Source: an uncultured Bacteroidota bacterium (GTDB lineage Bacteria; Bacteroidota; Bacteroidia; AKYH767-A; 2013-40CM-41-45). From it: 54,721 nt of DNA. Location of the stretch: assembly GCA_937871435.1 (NCBI GenBank), contig CALMQM010000014.1, positions 1 through 54,721 on the forward strand, in the 5' to 3' direction. Positions 18,261 through 27,614 of this stretch are shown here, piece after piece. The notes below the pieces were generated by a model. The model saw nothing but the letters and a program-made list of their open reading frames with translations, had not been told where the DNA came from and ran no database searches. The translations under genes and the position numbers were made by a program. Within the stretch, counting starts at the first letter, position 1, and each line of letters starts with the position of its first letter.

Positions 18261-19274
18261 GTGTCATCACCGGCTTTTCGTTCTACAATTTCCCGTTACT
18301 TTAACGGTGCCTGCTTTTCTACGAAAGATGGATTGGTTTCAGTTATCATGCCATCTTATCCATTTCGAAAAAACGCACGTAAAGTAATTGATGAATATGA
18401 AAAGGAACTGATGTTGGAATCAAAAGGAATTCCGGTTCGTATTGAAGTGTTGCCTTATACAGGATCAAATCCCGGTGTTCTGGAAATGAAAAAAGCTCTT
18501 TCTCTTCTTCAGAAAGATATCGCATTTGCCTGTGTTCATGGAAGCCTTGCCACAGGAGAGGAAGTTATTTACAGTGATTTTGATGGATTGATCGTAATCA
18601 AAGATGATGTTTTTTCAAATGAAAAACGTTTGATCAATGCGGCAGAGAAAATCAATCAAACGCGGAAGATTATGCTACGTATGGATCCTTTGCAACACCA
18701 TGGTTGGTTTGTGTTGAAAGAATCCGATTTTGGTCATTATCCCGAGACATTTCTTCCGTCAGATGTATTAAAGGAATCAAAATCACTCCTGTCGGATACC
18801 AAAGAAAGTTTAATTCTTTATGCAGACTCGAATATAGATTATTATTATCCTTTGAAAGAATTGTGCAGGTCGCTCAGAAAGAAAACCCACCCCAATTCAC
18901 AACCGAGAACTTTATACCAGTTAAAAAGTTTTCTTAGTGAATTCATGATGTTGCCGGCTTTATACGTTCAGGCAAGAGACAGAAGAGGTGTATTTAAAAA
19001 ATACAGTTTCGCACTTGCCGCAGTCGATTTTAAAAAAGAAGATTGGAGCATTATCGAAGAAGTTTCGTTGATGCGTGAAAGATGGCCATTGAGAATGTCT
19101 GACTTTCACCGAGGTTTATTCAGTAAAACAAGTTACTTTTGGACTCAATACAGAAAACGGTTTGGTCCGGGAATCCCCAGAGAAATAAAATCTCAACTGG
19201 ATGAAAAATTTTATGAACGTATCGCTACCTTGGCTAACTTATCAGAAGTATATGTGTTCACCTTAGACCGGTAA
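18261..19274 (+). CDS. Pol-beta-type nucleotidyltransferase-like protein 1
   Basis: A 337-residue protein starting at GTG 18261; upstream in-frame sequence hits a stop at 18213, and an internal ATG at 18348 is the alternative start. The nucleotidyltransferase core is visible at about residues 90-118: VHGSLATGEEVIYSDFDGLIVI, which holds the GS and D-x-D signature of the pol-beta superfamily. The remaining ~200 residues are mostly helical with 'LKSFLSEFMMLPALYVQARD' and 'SLMRERWP'. The gene sits between methyltransferases inside a polysaccharide cluster and has a relative two genes downstream (19976-20941). The substrate is unknown; a nucleotide or phospho-nucleotide decoration of a sugar, or an inactive binding role, are both possible. 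Confidence 0.7.
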   Translation: MSSPAFRSTISRYFNGACFSTKDGLVSVIMPSYPFRKNARKVIDEYEKELMLESKGIPVRIEVLPYTGSNPGVLEMKKALSLLQKDIAFACVHGSLATGEEVIYSDFDGLIVIKDDVFSNEKRLINAAEKINQTRKIMLRMDPLQHHGWFVLKESDFGHYPETFLPSDVLKESKSLLSDTKESLILYADSNIDYYYPLKELCRSLRKKTHPNSQPRTLYQLKSFLSEFMMLPALYVQARDRRGVFKKYSFALAAVDFKKEDWSIIEEVSLMRERWPLRMSDFHRGLFSKTSYFWTQYRKRFGPGIPREIKSQLDEKFYERIATLANLSEVYVFTLDR

Positions 19275-19280
19275 TTTTAG

Positions 19281-19949
19281 ATGGCAGGATCAATCTATGT
19301 ATTTCTCAAAAAAGGCGTAAAAAAGCGACTTAAAAAATATTACCGCGCTCTGCGAGGCGACCATTTTGATAATGCCGGTGCTGTGACCGAACAGGATTAC
19401 GCTGTGCTGAAACAGGGAATAGATGAAGTCAGGCCTTCAAGTTATATAGAGATTGGTACTGGCAAAGGAGTATCTGCCACACATGTGTACAACTATCTTC
19501 AGAAAAATTTTCCTGAATGCCAGTTTTATACACTTGAAATTTTTCAGCAACATTACGAAGCTATACGAGTAAAATACCTGCATTCACCTACCTTTCACGC
19601 ATTGTTGGGGTTGAGCGTTTCCCGCGAAGAAACAACAAATCCGGCCTATGACGAATTAGCCAATTATACTGGTCCTGTGAATACCCTAAGAAATTTACTT
19701 CAGGAAAATTTTAAGGATAAAAAAGTGGACATCGCGTTCATTGATTCACGCAAAGGAAGTGCTTTGGCTGAATTTTTATTGCTCGAAAAATACATGAGCC
19801 CCAATGGGATAATATTTTGTCATGATATTCTTAACAGAGGTAAAGGTGTCGAAGTTTTGCTCTACCTGCAACAGCACAAAAATCGATTTGATTTCGATGT
19901 GCTGGATACAGGTCCTGCCGGGATGATTCGTATCCGGTTTAGTCATTGA
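19281..19949 (+). CDS. Class I SAM-dependent methyltransferase (Methyltransf_24 type)
   Basis: A 222-residue protein. SAM motif I is SYIEIGTGKGVSATHVYNYL (about residues 52-71), followed by the acidic strand CQFYTLEIF and the motif KVDIAFIDSRKGSALAEFLLLEKYMSPNG...FCHDI (about 150-185), which resembles the catalytic aspartates of catechol-OMT-like enzymes. A basic N-terminal segment (KKGVKKRLKKYYRALRG) is present. It begins 6 bases after the nucleotidyltransferase-like gene, so the two are co-translated. It likely methylates a sugar or an unusual substituent; the acceptor is not known. Confidence 0.8.
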   Translation: MAGSIYVFLKKGVKKRLKKYYRALRGDHFDNAGAVTEQDYAVLKQGIDEVRPSSYIEIGTGKGVSATHVYNYLQKNFPECQFYTLEIFQQHYEAIRVKYLHSPTFHALLGLSVSREETTNPAYDELANYTGPVNTLRNLLQENFKDKKVDIAFIDSRKGSALAEFLLLEKYMSPNGIIFCHDILNRGKGVEVLLYLQQHKNRFDFDVLDTGPAGMIRIRFSH

Positions 19950-19975
19950 GATTATCAGAGGTGTCTTAAATAATT

Positions 19976-20941
19976 ATGTCGGGATTTCACTTAATGGATA
20001 TACCTCACATTGTACCGATGAGGAATTATGAAGATGAACTAAGCCGTATGTCGGAATGGTTACTTCAGTTTCCCCAGGTTAAAAGCGTATATCAGGTGGG
20101 TAGCGTTGGTGCACCTGGAATCTCCGATCTGGATGTGGTTGTAGTGTGTGGAAACAATGAACACTTAGCTATCCAACCACGGAATTCTCTTACTCAAGAT
20201 GGCAGATATCTTTTTATTCATAATCTGTACGGTTGCAGTCAGGAGCAGTTTAATGAAGCCGGGCGATTTTCATTTTTTGGTACATTCAAACTTCTTTCAG
20301 GGAAACGATCTGATGATGAAGCCTTGACTGCTTCTCCCGCACAGATTGTGAAAGAGCAGGTCGCTCTTGAGTTTCTCCTCAAAATGTATGTGAATCTCAT
20401 TCTGCAGGCGGAATATAAAACTCTTAAAGTACGGAGCCTTTTATTGCATGTGAAAGGTCTGTTGTTCGATCTTGAATTCCTGGGAATACAAAGTGGAGAA
20501 CTGTATACGCTCATTCATGAGTGTATGGAGCTGAGAAAAAACTGGTTCAATCAGAACCGACCTTCTGATGCCTTGAAAGATTGGTTCACTCGTTTTCTTC
20601 CTGTGATGAAATCATTCCTTGAACAACAATTGCAACAACGAACTTTCTATGTTTCTCCTGAAAGTTTACTCAGGTTGTCTAAAAATATTTCTCTCAGAAA
20701 ATCAAACAAGTTAGGTTATAAACGACTGGGCATTCCTACTTTGTTTTTTCCTTCCTTGTTAGATAAAAAGACTCATCGTATACTGAATCGTTTCAATCGG
20801 TTTCAGGTACAGGTTCCATTTGAACAAAGCCAATTGCCAAAGGATATAGCGGATTATTTTTCTTTTGTTGAAAGATGCAGAAAATACAATCATGATTTTC
20901 TGCCGGCATTTTATACCTTAAGCAGCAGTTTGCACGTATGA
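19976..20941 (+). CDS. Pol-beta-type nucleotidyltransferase-like protein 2
   Basis: A 321-residue protein with a compact nucleotidyltransferase signature near the N-terminus: YQVGSVGAPGISDLDVVVVC (about residues 40-59), with GS followed by SDLD. The rest is largely helical, with 'LLLHVKGLLFDLEFLGI' and 'ELRKNWF', matching the layout of the 18261-19274 protein although the sequences are very different. Its stop overlaps the start of the next glycosyltransferase by 4 bases (ATGA), so it is firmly part of the operon. The role is unassigned. Confidence 0.68.
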   Translation: MSGFHLMDIPHIVPMRNYEDELSRMSEWLLQFPQVKSVYQVGSVGAPGISDLDVVVVCGNNEHLAIQPRNSLTQDGRYLFIHNLYGCSQEQFNEAGRFSFFGTFKLLSGKRSDDEALTASPAQIVKEQVALEFLLKMYVNLILQAEYKTLKVRSLLLHVKGLLFDLEFLGIQSGELYTLIHECMELRKNWFNQNRPSDALKDWFTRFLPVMKSFLEQQLQQRTFYVSPESLLRLSKNISLRKSNKLGYKRLGIPTLFFPSLLDKKTHRILNRFNRFQVQVPFEQSQLPKDIADYFSFVERCRKYNHDFLPAFYTLSSSLHV

Positions 20942-21954
20942 AAAAAATTGTCTGGCAAAGCAAAACGCATTTGGTAAGCGATTCCTTCAGGGATCGACAC
21001 TTGTCTGCTTCAGCAAATGGTGGTAATGCATATGATTTTTATTCAGCTATGGCATTACGAAGTGAATTTGACGTACAAATGAGTGAAGTATCACTGTTCC
21101 AGGCCGGCGAATCAACACTCTCTTATTGGAGGCGAATGCGAAAAGATGCTCCTGAAGCGGATGCTGTAATTTGTGAACCTTACCCGATCGTATTTGGAAA
21201 AAGGATTCGTGGAGTAAAATATGCAGGGATGATACATCACATTGATGATGTACTTGGTAAATCTACTGTTAAACATGCATGGTATTTTAGCAGACTTAAA
21301 AGAAGGCTTCAACATCTGGATCTTGTCGTCACAGTTTCAAAATATTGGAAAGAGTATCTTGAAAATCTTGGTTGCGGAAATGTGAAAGTTATTTATAACA
21401 GTTTCGATCCTGAACAATACAGGATATCCAATGAGCAAGTAGAGGCATTCAAAAAGAAATACTCTTTGCCGGATAACAAACCTCTTATTTACATTGGCAA
21501 TGCCAGCCGTCAAAAAGGTGCATACGAAGTATATGATGCTCTCAAAAATGCAAACTACCATTTGATCATGTCGGGACCTCAAAATCATGCTCCTGATTTA
21601 CCGGTGCAGTACATGAAAATGGATCATGCTGAATATCTGACGCTGTTAAAAGCTTCTTCTGTAGTCATCACTTTTTCAAGGATGATCGAAGGCTGGAACC
21701 GTATTGCGCATGAAGCCATGTTGTGCGGAACTCCGGTGATCGGTAGTGGAGTAGGAGGAATGAGAGAATTGCTTGAAGGTGGAGGGCAACAGATAATTCC
21801 GGATGCTTCCGGGCTCCCGGATGCTGTGAGTAAAGCAATCATTTCCCGCGAAGAGCTTGCGAAGAAAGGACATGCCTTCGTATCCAATTACAATATGAAA
21901 TATTTCAATTCCTCCTGGTTGAATGCCATGAATGAACTGTTGAATACAAAGTAG
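20938..21954 (+). CDS. Glycosyltransferase, GT4 family
   Basis: A 338-residue GT-B protein. The C-terminal domain has 'LIYIGNASRQKGAYEVYDAL' (nucleotide-sugar domain start) and 'ITFSRMIEGWNRIAHEAML' followed by 'CGTPVIGSGVGGMREL', which gives the E-x7-E motif typical of retaining GT4 enzymes. The N-terminal domain contains 'VTVSKYWKEYLENLGC' at the domain hinge. It overlaps the upstream gene by 4 bases and is followed after 4 bases by the amidotransferase gene. Confidence 0.9.
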   Translation: MKKIVWQSKTHLVSDSFRDRHLSASANGGNAYDFYSAMALRSEFDVQMSEVSLFQAGESTLSYWRRMRKDAPEADAVICEPYPIVFGKRIRGVKYAGMIHHIDDVLGKSTVKHAWYFSRLKRRLQHLDLVVTVSKYWKEYLENLGCGNVKVIYNSFDPEQYRISNEQVEAFKKKYSLPDNKPLIYIGNASRQKGAYEVYDALKNANYHLIMSGPQNHAPDLPVQYMKMDHAEYLTLLKASSVVITFSRMIEGWNRIAHEAMLCGTPVIGSGVGGMRELLEGGGQQIIPDASGLPDAVSKAIISREELAKKGHAFVSNYNMKYFNSSWLNAMNELLNTK

Positions 21955-21958
21955 GATT

Positions 21959-23863
21959 ATGTGTGGAATAAACGGGATATTCGGATTTTCAGGTGTTGCT
22001 ATTGATCGTGCAGCGGAACAAATTGCTGCAATGAACAACAGACTGAGTCATCGTGGTCCCGACGACCGCGGTTACTGGAAGGATGATTCCGGAAAAGTAT
22101 TTCTTGGTCATCTTCGTCTGGCAATTATAGACCTTTCTCCTTCAGGCCATCAGCCGATGATTTCCCGTAAAGGTACTTCCATTGTGTTCAATGGCGAAAT
22201 TTATAATTACAAGGAAATCAAAGAAGAGTTTTTCAGGAATGAAGAATTAAATTCGAACAGTGACACGGAAATTCTTCTGCTGTTATATGAAAAGCTTGGC
22301 GAAAAATGTTTGGATTATCTCAAGGGCATGTTTGCTTTTGCAATATGGGATCCATCAAAAGAAGAATTGTTTCTCGCGCGCGACAGAGCCGGGAAAAAAC
22401 CGATTTATTATTCTTGTGAAAATGGTGTATTCGCGTTTTCGTCTGAGATAAAAGGCTTGATGGGTCTTCCATTTGTTAAACGCGAATTGGACGAAGAAGC
22501 ATTGTATCATTTTCTTACCTACAATTTATTGCCACCTCCCATGACTATGTTCAAGGGAATCCGCAAGTTTCATCCCGCGTATAAAATGGTGGTCAATAAA
22601 TCCGGAATTCATTCCTATAACCCTTACTGGGAAGTGAATTATACGGATCAGACGAATATCTCTGAAGAAGATTTGGCGCAACGCGTAAAAGAAGAATTCC
22701 AAAAGGCAGTGAATTATAGAATGGTGAGCGATGTGCCTGTTGGTGCTTTTCTGAGCGGAGGCGTGGATTCAAGCGCCGTCGTAGCAGGTATGTCAAAAAT
22801 TTCTTCCTATCCTGTAAAAACGTATTCTGTCGGATTTGAAGGCCAGCCGGATTACGATGAATTAAAATACGCGGCTCTTGTTGCAAAAAAATACAATACT
22901 GATCATTACGAAAAAATTATTTCGCAAAATGACATTCGGGATTTTTTACCGCGAATCATAGATATTTTCGATGAGCCATTGGCGGATGCGACATGTATTC
23001 CCATCTATTTTATTTCCCAAAAGGCGAGAGAAAACGGAACTATTGTAGTACTTACAGGCGATGGTAGTGATGAACTTTTTGCCGGTTACCGCAACTGGCA
23101 GAAATTTATCCGAACGCATCCTACTTTTGAACTTTATACTTCTATTCCCCGTATCATCAAAAGAGCAGTGGCGGGTGGATACGAGTTGTTCAAACCAACT
23201 TCGCCATTTACAGATATTCTGTATCGTGCCGCCAACGATCAGGATTATTTTTGGGGTGGAGCCAGGAGCTTTAAAGAGAGCAGGAAGAGAATTGTGTTAA
23301 GCGATTCATTTAACAGGCACACTGCTGACCTGAATTCATATACTGTCATCAATGAATTCAAACAACAATTCCTGGAGTTGAAGAAAAAGAATCCACAACT
23401 TCGGTTTATAGATTGGATGTGTTACCTTGGATTCAAGTTTAACATTCCGAATTTTTATCTCTATCGAATGGATAAACTTGGAATGGCCAATTCAATTGAA
23501 ATCAGAACTCCTTTTTTGGATACTGACTTCGTTAGTTTTGCTCTTTCAGTTCCCGGATCATTGAAGGTGAAAAACGGCGAACCAAAATACATTTTCAAAA
23601 AAGCAATGGAGCAGGAGCTTGGAAGCGAACTTTTGTATCGTAAAAAACGTGGCTTCAATGTACCTTTGCGTGAATGGGCGGGTGATGTGCTGATTGATTA
23701 TGTTGACCAGCATCTTGTGACCTTCTGTAAAGACCATCCACAGTTTTCTTACGATGGGCTTTCTGAACAATTGAAACGTTTGAAAGCAGGAGATCAGCAG
23801 GTGACCAATCCATTGTGGACACTTTACTTTTTGATGAACTGGTTTACGAAATGGTTGCCATAA
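21959..23863 (+). CDS. asnB: Asparagine synthase (glutamine-hydrolysing)-type amidotransferase
   Basis: A 634-residue class II glutamine amidotransferase fused to an ATP-pyrophosphatase synthetase domain. Cys2 of MCGINGIFGF is the N-terminal nucleophile; SHRGPDDRG, VFNGEIYNY and SDTEILL are glutaminase motifs. The PP-loop is SGGVDSSAV (about residues 266-274), and GDGSDELFAGY and KRGFNVPLREW complete the AsnB pattern. General AsnB makes asparagine, but copies inside polysaccharide clusters are often linked to amidation of uronic acids in the glycan. Which applies here cannot be decided from sequence; the tight packing (4 and 5 bases to its neighbours) supports the glycan role. Confidence 0.93.
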   Translation: MCGINGIFGFSGVAIDRAAEQIAAMNNRLSHRGPDDRGYWKDDSGKVFLGHLRLAIIDLSPSGHQPMISRKGTSIVFNGEIYNYKEIKEEFFRNEELNSNSDTEILLLLYEKLGEKCLDYLKGMFAFAIWDPSKEELFLARDRAGKKPIYYSCENGVFAFSSEIKGLMGLPFVKRELDEEALYHFLTYNLLPPPMTMFKGIRKFHPAYKMVVNKSGIHSYNPYWEVNYTDQTNISEEDLAQRVKEEFQKAVNYRMVSDVPVGAFLSGGVDSSAVVAGMSKISSYPVKTYSVGFEGQPDYDELKYAALVAKKYNTDHYEKIISQNDIRDFLPRIIDIFDEPLADATCIPIYFISQKARENGTIVVLTGDGSDELFAGYRNWQKFIRTHPTFELYTSIPRIIKRAVAGGYELFKPTSPFTDILYRAANDQDYFWGGARSFKESRKRIVLSDSFNRHTADLNSYTVINEFKQQFLELKKKNPQLRFIDWMCYLGFKFNIPNFYLYRMDKLGMANSIEIRTPFLDTDFVSFALSVPGSLKVKNGEPKYIFKKAMEQELGSELLYRKKRGFNVPLREWAGDVLIDYVDQHLVTFCKDHPQFSYDGLSEQLKRLKAGDQQVTNPLWTLYFLMNWFTKWLP

Positions 23864-23868
23864 ATGCC

Positions 23869-25008
23869 ATGAAGAAAGTCATCGTCGTAACAAATATTCC
23901 TAATCCATACCGCGTTCCGCTGTTCAATGAATTGTGGCGTTTGTGCAATGATCAGCATATTGAATTCAAAGTGATTTTCGGGGCGCAAAATTATGCCAGG
24001 CGAAAGTTTGTTCTTGATATGAACGATTGTCTTTTTCCCTATGAAATTCTCGATTCCAAAAAAATCAATTTTGGAGACAATGAAAAAACTGTTTTTACGT
24101 ATAAAGGTTTGTTGCGCTCACTCAAAAAAGAAAATCCTGATTGTGTTATCATCAATGGATTCTCTGTAGGAACTGTTCGATTGTGGTGGAGATCATGGTG
24201 GAAAAAAACGCCATTTATCATCTGGTCCGGAACAGTGAAAAGCAGGGGAGGTAAGTTCTCAGCCCTCCGTGTTTTTCAAAGAAAAATGTTGCAACGCCGT
24301 GCCGCCGCGTTCATTGCTTATGGCCAGCGTGCGAAAGAATATCTTACTGACCTTGGAGCAAAATCAGAGAAAATATTTATCGCCCGCAATACAGTCGATA
24401 CTCGTTTTTTCTCAGAGCAAACAGATCTGGAAAGAAAAAAGGTCGCTCATGATATCCTGAAAATTCATTTTACATACGTAGGTTTTATTATTCGGAAAAA
24501 AAATCTGGAGCAATTACTCAAAGCGGTTTCTCTTGTTGCCTCCGAGCGAAAGGACTTTGTGCTTGATCTCATTGGTGATGGTTTGGATAAAAATTATTTT
24601 GAAGAATATGTAAGAAAGCACAAGCTTGAAGATGTCGTACATTTTGCGGGCTTTGTTCAAAAGAATAATCTTCCTGAATGGTTGGCTAAAAGTTCTTGTT
24701 TTGTTTTTCCTTCCAACTATGATATTTGGGGACTTGTTGTGAATGAAGCGATGGCCGCTGCATTGCCATGCATTTCATCCATTCATTCCGGTGTTACAGC
24801 TGATTTGATAGAAGACGGGAAAAATGGTTTTGCACTCGATTTTTCAAAAGAAAAAATTGTCGCTGAAAAAATGAAGTGGATTCTTGATCATCCAAGGGAA
24901 GCGGTTGCCATGGGACACAATGCCAGAAAAACAGTTGCCGGGAAAGCATCCATCTATGTCTCCGCAAAAGGAATGATGGAAGCAATTCACTTCGTTCTGG
25001 ATAAATAA
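23869..25008 (+). CDS. Glycosyltransferase, GT4 family
   Basis: A 379-residue protein. The open frame begins at 23815 inside asnB, but the ATG at 23869 (MKKVIVVTNIPNPYRVPLFN) is the natural start: it gives the first beta-strand of the GT-B fold and follows asnB by 5 bases. C-domain motifs are 'HFTYVGFIIRKKNLEQLLKA' and 'FPSNYDIWGLVVNEAMAAALP', the donor-binding E-x7-E region. The 175 bases after it hold a promoter-like box, so the Wzy-like gene may have its own promoter. Confidence 0.9.
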   Translation: MKKVIVVTNIPNPYRVPLFNELWRLCNDQHIEFKVIFGAQNYARRKFVLDMNDCLFPYEILDSKKINFGDNEKTVFTYKGLLRSLKKENPDCVIINGFSVGTVRLWWRSWWKKTPFIIWSGTVKSRGGKFSALRVFQRKMLQRRAAAFIAYGQRAKEYLTDLGAKSEKIFIARNTVDTRFFSEQTDLERKKVAHDILKIHFTYVGFIIRKKNLEQLLKAVSLVASERKDFVLDLIGDGLDKNYFEEYVRKHKLEDVVHFAGFVQKNNLPEWLAKSSCFVFPSNYDIWGLVVNEAMAAALPCISSIHSGVTADLIEDGKNGFALDFSKEKIVAEKMKWILDHPREAVAMGHNARKTVAGKASIYVSAKGMMEAIHFVLDK

Positions 25009-25040
25009 GTCATGGTAAAACAAATTGTCACTTTTTTCAA

Positions 25041-25048
25041 TAATTTTG
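25041..25048 (+). promoter_or_regulatory. Candidate Bacteroidota -7 box upstream of the Wzy-like gene
   Basis: TAATTTTG matches the Bacteroidota -7 consensus TAnnTTTG exactly and lies in a 175-bp AT-rich gap, about 136 bases before the Wzy-like start codon. No good -33 TTG is seen at the expected distance, so this is only a candidate. Confidence 0.35.
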
Positions 25049-25183
25049 GGTTGATAAGGGCGAAAAATGTCATTTTTTTGGTCATTTTACCCTTTTTTTC
25101 AGAACAAATCCCCTGTTTTTTCGTATAAAATTGTTTGGTTCTAGACCTAATCTTCTTCCCATGGACGAAGAACCCGAATCATT

Positions 25184-26500
25184 ATGTACAAACTCTGGAA
25201 AAATTGGTTTAAACAATTACACTGGACCCGAAAATGGTTTCCTGTGTTTGTACTGATTCGTCCATTGGTTGATAATTTTTTCTGGTTAAAAGAAATTTCC
25301 CCACTGCTTTCCCCGCTCACAATTGTCGGTGTACTGACACCCTTGTTGTGCATCATTAGTTTCTACAATCACAAAATGCCTGGTAAAATAAGGAACAGCG
25401 TTGACAGTCTGATGAATTCATACGGCGCTGTGGTTATGGTTAACTGTGTTGTGGTCCTTGTGTATCATTTTTCAATCGACTTCCTCGGGGAAGCTATCAA
25501 GTTTGTTACACCCACATTCCTCTTTCTTTATGCACGTCGATTTATACAAAGCAAAGACGATCTGATTTTTATCCTCTATACCTTCCTGCTTTCCTGTTCT
25601 ATTCCTCTTGCAATTTTTGGGTACGAGCTGGTGTTTGGTCCTATTCGTCCAACCTATTTATCAGAAGGAAGGGGCGGCGGATCAAGAATTCGCGGACAGT
25701 ACGGAGATATCATGAGCTACGCGGTATATATCACCGGCGCATTCATGATATTTACATACCTGTATATTGATGGTATCTATTCCAAATGGTGGGCAGGAAA
25801 AAAGAAAATTACGTCTGCGAATATGTTTATCGTATTCGTCATTTGTCTGGCAGGGTTGGTTTCCATCAAGCATGTCTCTTCATGGACTGTCTTTTTGTTT
25901 TTGTGTGGAGTCATGTTTGTGTTCAACTCAAAACGTTCGAAAGGAATGGTGGGAACTATCTTTTTCCTGGTTCTTCTCCTCCCGATTTTCGGACCAATTT
26001 TGTACGAATCTCAAATCAAACCACTCATCAACAAAGAAATCAATGTAGTGAATGGAGATGCGGAAGTGAATCGTGCATTCAATGGACGTGTCGACAGATG
26101 GGAAAATTATTTTGCAATCTGGAATGACTTGCCGTTGTACTCTCACTTTGTTGGCATTTCTTTCACAGGTGAAGAGAAAAGTCCTATCATGCTTAGCGGA
26201 GGGATGCACAGTGATTATGTAAGAAATTTATTTCTTGGAGGATTCTTTGGACTCTCCGTTTTCCTCCTCTTTTTCCTTGTGACATTCAATCGAAATTCCC
26301 GTTTCAAAATTCCGGAACGTTACCTGATCGTTTCTTCAGTCGGAATATTTGTCTTGTATTCCATCAGTACACTGCCAACATTATATCTCCCGATGTTGAA
26401 TTATTTGTTGCCGGTGTATGCCTTCGCATTTTTACCCAAATCACGAGCATATCCGGGAACGGCACAGCCCCGGGCTCAACAACCTTTTCCTGCAGTATGA
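25184..26500 (+). CDS. O-antigen ligase/Wzy-like polysaccharide polymerase
   Basis: A 438-residue integral membrane protein with about 10-12 hydrophobic segments and a large polar loop (about residues 280-345, with 'NRAFNGRVDRWENYFAIW' and 'GGMHSDYVRNLFLGGFFGL') in the position of the Wzy_C periplasmic loop of O-antigen polymerases and ligases. It is the only polymerase-like gene in a cluster that has wzx, wzc and wza, so it is the best candidate for the repeat-unit polymerase. Wzy proteins are poorly conserved, so the call rests on topology, the 'GR...W' loop motif and context. It overlaps the next gene by 4 bases. Confidence 0.78.
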   Translation: MYKLWKNWFKQLHWTRKWFPVFVLIRPLVDNFFWLKEISPLLSPLTIVGVLTPLLCIISFYNHKMPGKIRNSVDSLMNSYGAVVMVNCVVVLVYHFSIDFLGEAIKFVTPTFLFLYARRFIQSKDDLIFILYTFLLSCSIPLAIFGYELVFGPIRPTYLSEGRGGGSRIRGQYGDIMSYAVYITGAFMIFTYLYIDGIYSKWWAGKKKITSANMFIVFVICLAGLVSIKHVSSWTVFLFLCGVMFVFNSKRSKGMVGTIFFLVLLLPIFGPILYESQIKPLINKEINVVNGDAEVNRAFNGRVDRWENYFAIWNDLPLYSHFVGISFTGEEKSPIMLSGGMHSDYVRNLFLGGFFGLSVFLLFFLVTFNRNSRFKIPERYLIVSSVGIFVLYSISTLPTLYLPMLNYLLPVYAFAFLPKSRAYPGTAQPRAQQPFPAV

Positions 26501-27597
26501 GCACATTAAAAAAAATACTCATCCTGGGAAAGTTACCTCCGCCGTTTATGGGTCCGGCATTGGCTACCAAAATTATTCTGGAGTCTTCTCTAAAAGACCG
26601 GTATAGTTTGCTGCACCTCGACACCAAGGCATATGATTCACTGTCAGAGTTGGGAAAATGGAGCATCAAAAAAGTAATTCGGAATTTCAGAATTTATTTC
26701 AGAATGTTCAATGTTTGCCTTTTTGAAAAACCTGCCATGATACTGATTCCCATCAGTCAGGCGACTTCCGGTTTTATTAAGGATTCAATTTTCATTCTCA
26801 TTGCACGATTGACAAGAAGAAGAGTTTTACTCCAGCTCAGAGGAAGCGATTTTAAAACCTGGGTGGAAGGATCTTCTTCAATTGTTCAGGGATATGTTTC
26901 TTTTGTGTTGAAGCGTTGTCAGGGCGTCATTGTACTTGGGAATTCACTGCGAACCCTTTTCGCAAAGTATTTTCCAATGGAAAAAATATATGTTGTTCCC
27001 AACGGAGCCAATTATTCGCTGAATTTTTCAGTCAAGAATAATTCACCGCTGAAAATACTCTATCTCGCAAATTTGCAGGCATCCAAAGGAATTGAAGACC
27101 TGATCGATGCAGTGGCAATTTTGTGTAAAGAAGGAAAACCGGATTTCAAAGTTGATGTAGTCGGAGCGTGGAGAAAAGAAGAGACACGCTTATCCTGCGA
27201 AAAAATGGTGGATCAAAACAAGTTGCCTGTACAATTTCATGCACCGGATGCAGGAGCAGCAAAAATGAAATTCCTTTCCGATGCTGATATTTTTGTTTTT
27301 CCTCCAAGAGCACCGGAAGGACATCCCTGGGTAATTGTCGAAGCAATGGCTGCCGGATTGCCGGTAATTTCAACGGATCGCGGTTCAATTGCAGAATGTA
27401 TTCTCGATGGAACGAATGGTTTCATCGTGCCGGTAAATAAACCGGATGCGATCGCTTCAAGAATGAATCAGCTTATAAAGGATGCAAGCCTTCGGGAGAG
27501 AATGGGAAGAGAAAGCAGAAGACTTTACGAGCAATATTTTACAGAACAAAAAATGGTGGATCGCTTGTCAGATACTTTCGAAAAAGTGATGGCTTGA
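26497..27597 (+). CDS. Glycosyltransferase, GT4 family
   Basis: A 366-residue GT-B protein starting with an ATGA overlap with the polymerase gene. It opens with 'KKILILGKLPPPFMGPALAT', a glycine/proline loop typical of GT4 acceptor domains. It carries 'LKILYLANLQASKGIEDLIDA' and the donor motif 'FPPRAPEGHPWVIVEAMAAG' followed by LPVISTDRGSIAE and DGTNGFIV. The nucleotide-sugar donor cannot be named. It is 17 bases upstream of the fused oxidoreductase. Confidence 0.92.
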   Translation: MSTLKKILILGKLPPPFMGPALATKIILESSLKDRYSLLHLDTKAYDSLSELGKWSIKKVIRNFRIYFRMFNVCLFEKPAMILIPISQATSGFIKDSIFILIARLTRRRVLLQLRGSDFKTWVEGSSSIVQGYVSFVLKRCQGVIVLGNSLRTLFAKYFPMEKIYVVPNGANYSLNFSVKNNSPLKILYLANLQASKGIEDLIDAVAILCKEGKPDFKVDVVGAWRKEETRLSCEKMVDQNKLPVQFHAPDAGAAKMKFLSDADIFVFPPRAPEGHPWVIVEAMAAGLPVISTDRGSIAECILDGTNGFIVPVNKPDAIASRMNQLIKDASLRERMGRESRRLYEQYFTEQKMVDRLSDTFEKVMA

Positions 27598-27614
27598 TTT
27601 AAGAAAGCAAAGAA

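Noticed and set aside
23815..23868. N-terminal extension of the glycosyltransferase into asnB
   Set aside because: The first GT-B strand begins at the ATG at 23869 and the extension is an out-of-frame reading of asnB.
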